A stretch of 8,277 bases of DNA, taken from NCBI GenBank assembly GCA_028819945.1, contig JAPPKQ010000420.1:1-8277 (forward strand), written 5' to 3'. Under the pieces are notes generated by a model. The model did no database searches. It was not told where the DNA came from and saw only the letters and a list, made by a program, of their open reading frames with translations. Within the stretch, counting starts at the first letter, position 1; the number at the start of each line of letters is the position of its first letter. Below, piece after piece: positions 6,402 through 8,277 of this stretch. Source of the stretch: a bacterium. GTDB lineage: Bacteria > Actinomycetota > Acidimicrobiia > Acidimicrobiales > CATQHL01. Made by a program: the position numbers and the translations under genes.

Positions 6402-8051
6402 ATGGTGAGAGTCTCGCAGAGCGCGCTGGAGATGGCGCTCAATGACTTCCGAGAACTGCGCTACACGAGAGCCGTCGTGTCCCTCTTCGAAAGCTTCCTC
6501 GTTGCCAAGTCGCTCGAAGCCCGACCCGGAGATGGCGAGGCGACGATCGAACAGGTGAACGACGCTGTCACGAGACTCTTCGTGCTGGACGCGTCGAATC
6601 CTCTCGGGCGCTTGTATCCGTTCCGCTACGACTGGCTGAACCTCAATGACTCGGGCCGGAAGACCGTATGGAACAACACAACCCGAGGCAGCAAACTCGC
6701 CACCTCGATCTTCAAGAATGAAGGCGTGCGCCGGGGAGAGGACATCCGGAACGGTCTACGGTCAGACGCCTCGGTGATCGTCAGCGACGCGCTCGCCGAG
6801 AGGGGACATCGTCGTCCAAGTGCAGAAGCCTTGATCTGCCTGCTGTTGCGGGATCATGAGTTCTCCGCAAACAGCGATTGGCGCGACGCTGAGAGGGTTC
6901 TGCTCGAGCGGTTCGCTCTGACTGCGGACGACCTTGAGAACGTCTCGATTCGCCCTTCTCCGGGCTGCCCGCTGCTCGGGTCGCCGGAATGGGATCTTGC
7001 TCGGCTACCGGACAGTCTCGCGCCTCCGGCAGCGGTTCGCAGCGTCGCTGTCGGCCAACAAACGACGGCGTCAAGTCCTGCGGACGAACTCGAACCGGTG
7101 ATCCTCGACCGACGTGTCGAGCGCATGTTGCGTCTCGCGGTGACGAGTTACCGATTCGTGATGCTCGTCGGCCCGCCGGGCACCGGCAAGGGCAGGCTGG
7201 TCCGATGGATCGCGGATGAGGTTGCCGGTGACCCGACGGCGCTCGGCTTCGGGGAGGGCTTTCGGCCCGATCCGGTATGGATTACACCCGATGACACGTG
7301 GAGTGCGTTCGAGTTGATCGGTGGTCTCGTTCCTGCTGAGGATGGCAGGCTCCGATGGTCGAACGGATTCGTGCCGGACGCGCTCTGCCAGAACCGGTGG
7401 CTCGTTCTGGACGAAGCCAACAGGGCCGACTTGGACAGAATCATGGGTCCTCTGTTGACATGGCTTGCGGAGGAGGAGGTTCAGATCGGACGCACGGATC
7501 CGCACTCGGGCGTCCCGATACTCCTCGGCTGGAGCCAGTCGGGGTCGAGCATGATGGAGTCGGACGACGTTGGCCGGTCGATGCGCTTTCTGGCGGGAAG
7601 AGACTGGCGGATGATCGGTACCTACAACCCTCAGGACGCGATGAGGGTCTTCAGATTCGGTCTCGCTCTGTCCCGTCGCTTCGTTGTGGTCCCGGTGCCG
7701 ACGATTTCTCCGGGACAGTTCGACGAACTGCTGCGAACGCAGCATCCGGGGATTGAGGATCCGGTGCTCGTGGCGATTCTCGGGCTCTACTCGGCCCATT
7801 ACTCAGACCCGGAAACCTCTCTTGGTCCAGCGGTCTTCTTGCGGATCGCGCGCTACCTCGAACCCGGCACCGAATCGAACTCACTGGCCGAGAAGCTGGC
7901 AGAGGGCTACGTCTTGAGCGTCGGCAAGTACCTCGCCACCTACGGAGATGAGACATTGCAGATGCTGGGTAGTCGGATACTTGACGATGAAGAGGTCTGC
8001 ACCGAGGACCAGTGGCAGTGGGTTTTATCGCAACGCCATACGATTAGTTGA
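6402..8051 (+). CDS. McrB-like AAA+ ATPase with an uncharacterised N-terminal domain
   Basis: This 549-residue protein has a AAA+ module of the dynein/MoxR/McrB type (AAA_5). Residues 257-264 are a Walker A, GPPGTGKG. Residues 333-341 are a Walker B, WLVLDEANR. A sensor 1 Asn lies in GTYNPQD at 405-411 (Asn409), and a likely arginine finger is in LSRRF at 423-427. The module also has the family stretches TWSAFELIGGL and IMGPLLTWL. Walker A ends in K-G, so the Thr/Ser that normally helps bind magnesium is missing. Residues 1 to about 230 form a helical domain that I do not recognise, followed by a Pro/Ser/Thr-rich linker. McrB uses such an N-terminal domain to bind DNA, so target recognition is plausible but inferred. 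It overlaps the next gene by TTGA, implying a coupled operon. Base composition is markedly lower in GC than genes to the left, suggesting horizontal transfer. A MoxR-type chaperone ATPase is the main alternative. Confidence 0.8.
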   Translation: MVRVSQSALEMALNDFRELRYTRAVVSLFESFLVAKSLEARPGDGEATIEQVNDAVTRLFVLDASNPLGRLYPFRYDWLNLNDSGRKTVWNNTTRGSKLATSIFKNEGVRRGEDIRNGLRSDASVIVSDALAERGHRRPSAEALICLLLRDHEFSANSDWRDAERVLLERFALTADDLENVSIRPSPGCPLLGSPEWDLARLPDSLAPPAAVRSVAVGQQTTASSPADELEPVILDRRVERMLRLAVTSYRFVMLVGPPGTGKGRLVRWIADEVAGDPTALGFGEGFRPDPVWITPDDTWSAFELIGGLVPAEDGRLRWSNGFVPDALCQNRWLVLDEANRADLDRIMGPLLTWLAEEEVQIGRTDPHSGVPILLGWSQSGSSMMESDDVGRSMRFLAGRDWRMIGTYNPQDAMRVFRFGLALSRRFVVVPVPTISPGQFDELLRTQHPGIEDPVLVAILGLYSAHYSDPETSLGPAVFLRIARYLEPGTESNSLAEKLAEGYVLSVGKYLATYGDETLQMLGSRILDDEEVCTEDQWQWVLSQRHTIS

Positions 8052-8277
8052 ACACGCTCGCACTTCCCCGAGAGGGGTTGAAGGAGATCACGTCCGTCTG
8101 GACAGGTGACGGGAAGGTGATCGAACTGGTGTCCGCGGTCACCGAGTCTGACGCGTCGATCGCCTGGACGCCGGATGAGGTGCGGAGTCGGGTTCGTCGC
8201 GTTCTTCTCGGCAAACTCGAACCGTATCTCGCGCAGTGGCCGGCGTCGCTGCGCCACTGGGAGCAATGTCTGCCGAC
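8048..8277 (+). CDS. Downstream partner of the AAA+ gene (3' truncated by window edge), function unknown
   Basis: A frame opens with TTG 8048, directly after an in-frame TAG (8045-8047), and runs to the window end: 76 complete codons with strong G/C in third positions. The TTG overlaps the AAA+ stop (TTGA), a classic coupled start, though no Shine-Dalgarno is clear. A later GTG at 8117 is the alternative start. The visible protein begins LNTLALPREGLKEITSVW and contains AWTPDEVRSRVRRVL and LRHWEQCLP. It is soluble, with no signal peptide or membrane segment. I do not recognise the family. By position it could be the McrC-like or nuclease/effector partner of the ATPase, which is inference from gene order only. 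Confidence 0.65.
   Translation, partial: MNTLALPREGLKEITSVWTGDGKVIELVSAVTESDASIAWTPDEVRSRVRRVLLGKLEPYLAQWPASLRHWEQCLP

Noticed and set aside
5950..6408. 152-codon frame on the + strand across the gap
   Set aside because: It only joins by chance through the frameshifted helicase remnant. The LDDSLESEK part is real homology-like sequence; the rest is not.
7940..8266. 108-codon - strand frame over the end of the AAA+ gene
   Set aside because: It is antisense to the AAA+ end and its coupled partner, whose + frame shows strong third-position G/C bias.

Overview
This window looks like a chromosomal segment of a high-GC actinobacterium. An Acidimicrobiia-type lineage is my guess and rests only on overall protein flavour. 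About 70% GC, GTG/TTG starts, TANNNT-type -10 boxes sitting directly on GTG codons, and a secreted CopC fused to CopD all fit a Gram-positive high-GC host. No tRNA, rRNA, CRISPR array or insertion sequence is visible.

The left part (1-5927) is dense, ordinary high-GC chromosome. It starts inside an EF-G2-type translation factor gene on the + strand. The 3' end of that gene overlaps a convergent MFS exporter gene on the - strand by 31 bp. Forty-four bp past the exporter's start, a divergent + strand gene encodes an 827-residue copper-handling membrane protein. This protein has a signal peptide, a CopC domain with an intact Cu(II) site, an eight-helix CopD membrane domain, and a long extracytoplasmic C-terminal domain. 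That last domain is unusual: it holds 16 cysteines in regular C-x10/11-C pairs and a cluster of CH/HG/GH motifs. A 3-hydroxyacyl-CoA dehydrogenase-like gene follows. It ends early, in the middle of its second domain.

The right part (about 5905-8277) looks like an accessory or defence-type region. The 474 bp from 5928 to 6401 hold no intact gene. They contain two small hairpins, a decayed N-terminal fragment of a PLD-like/helicase protein broken by two compensating frameshifts, and a plausible promoter. From about 6400 base composition drops (one 60-bp line is about 52% GC). There a McrB-like AAA+ ATPase with a novel-looking N-terminal domain starts. It is coupled by a TTGA stop/start overlap to a second gene that runs off the window. 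The pair has the layout of a two-gene McrBC-like system, but the partner is too short here to identify.

The two most interesting items are the Cys/His-repeat domain grafted onto CopC-CopD, and the transferred AAA+ operon, whose Walker A motif lacks the usual Thr/Ser, next to the wreck of a helicase gene.
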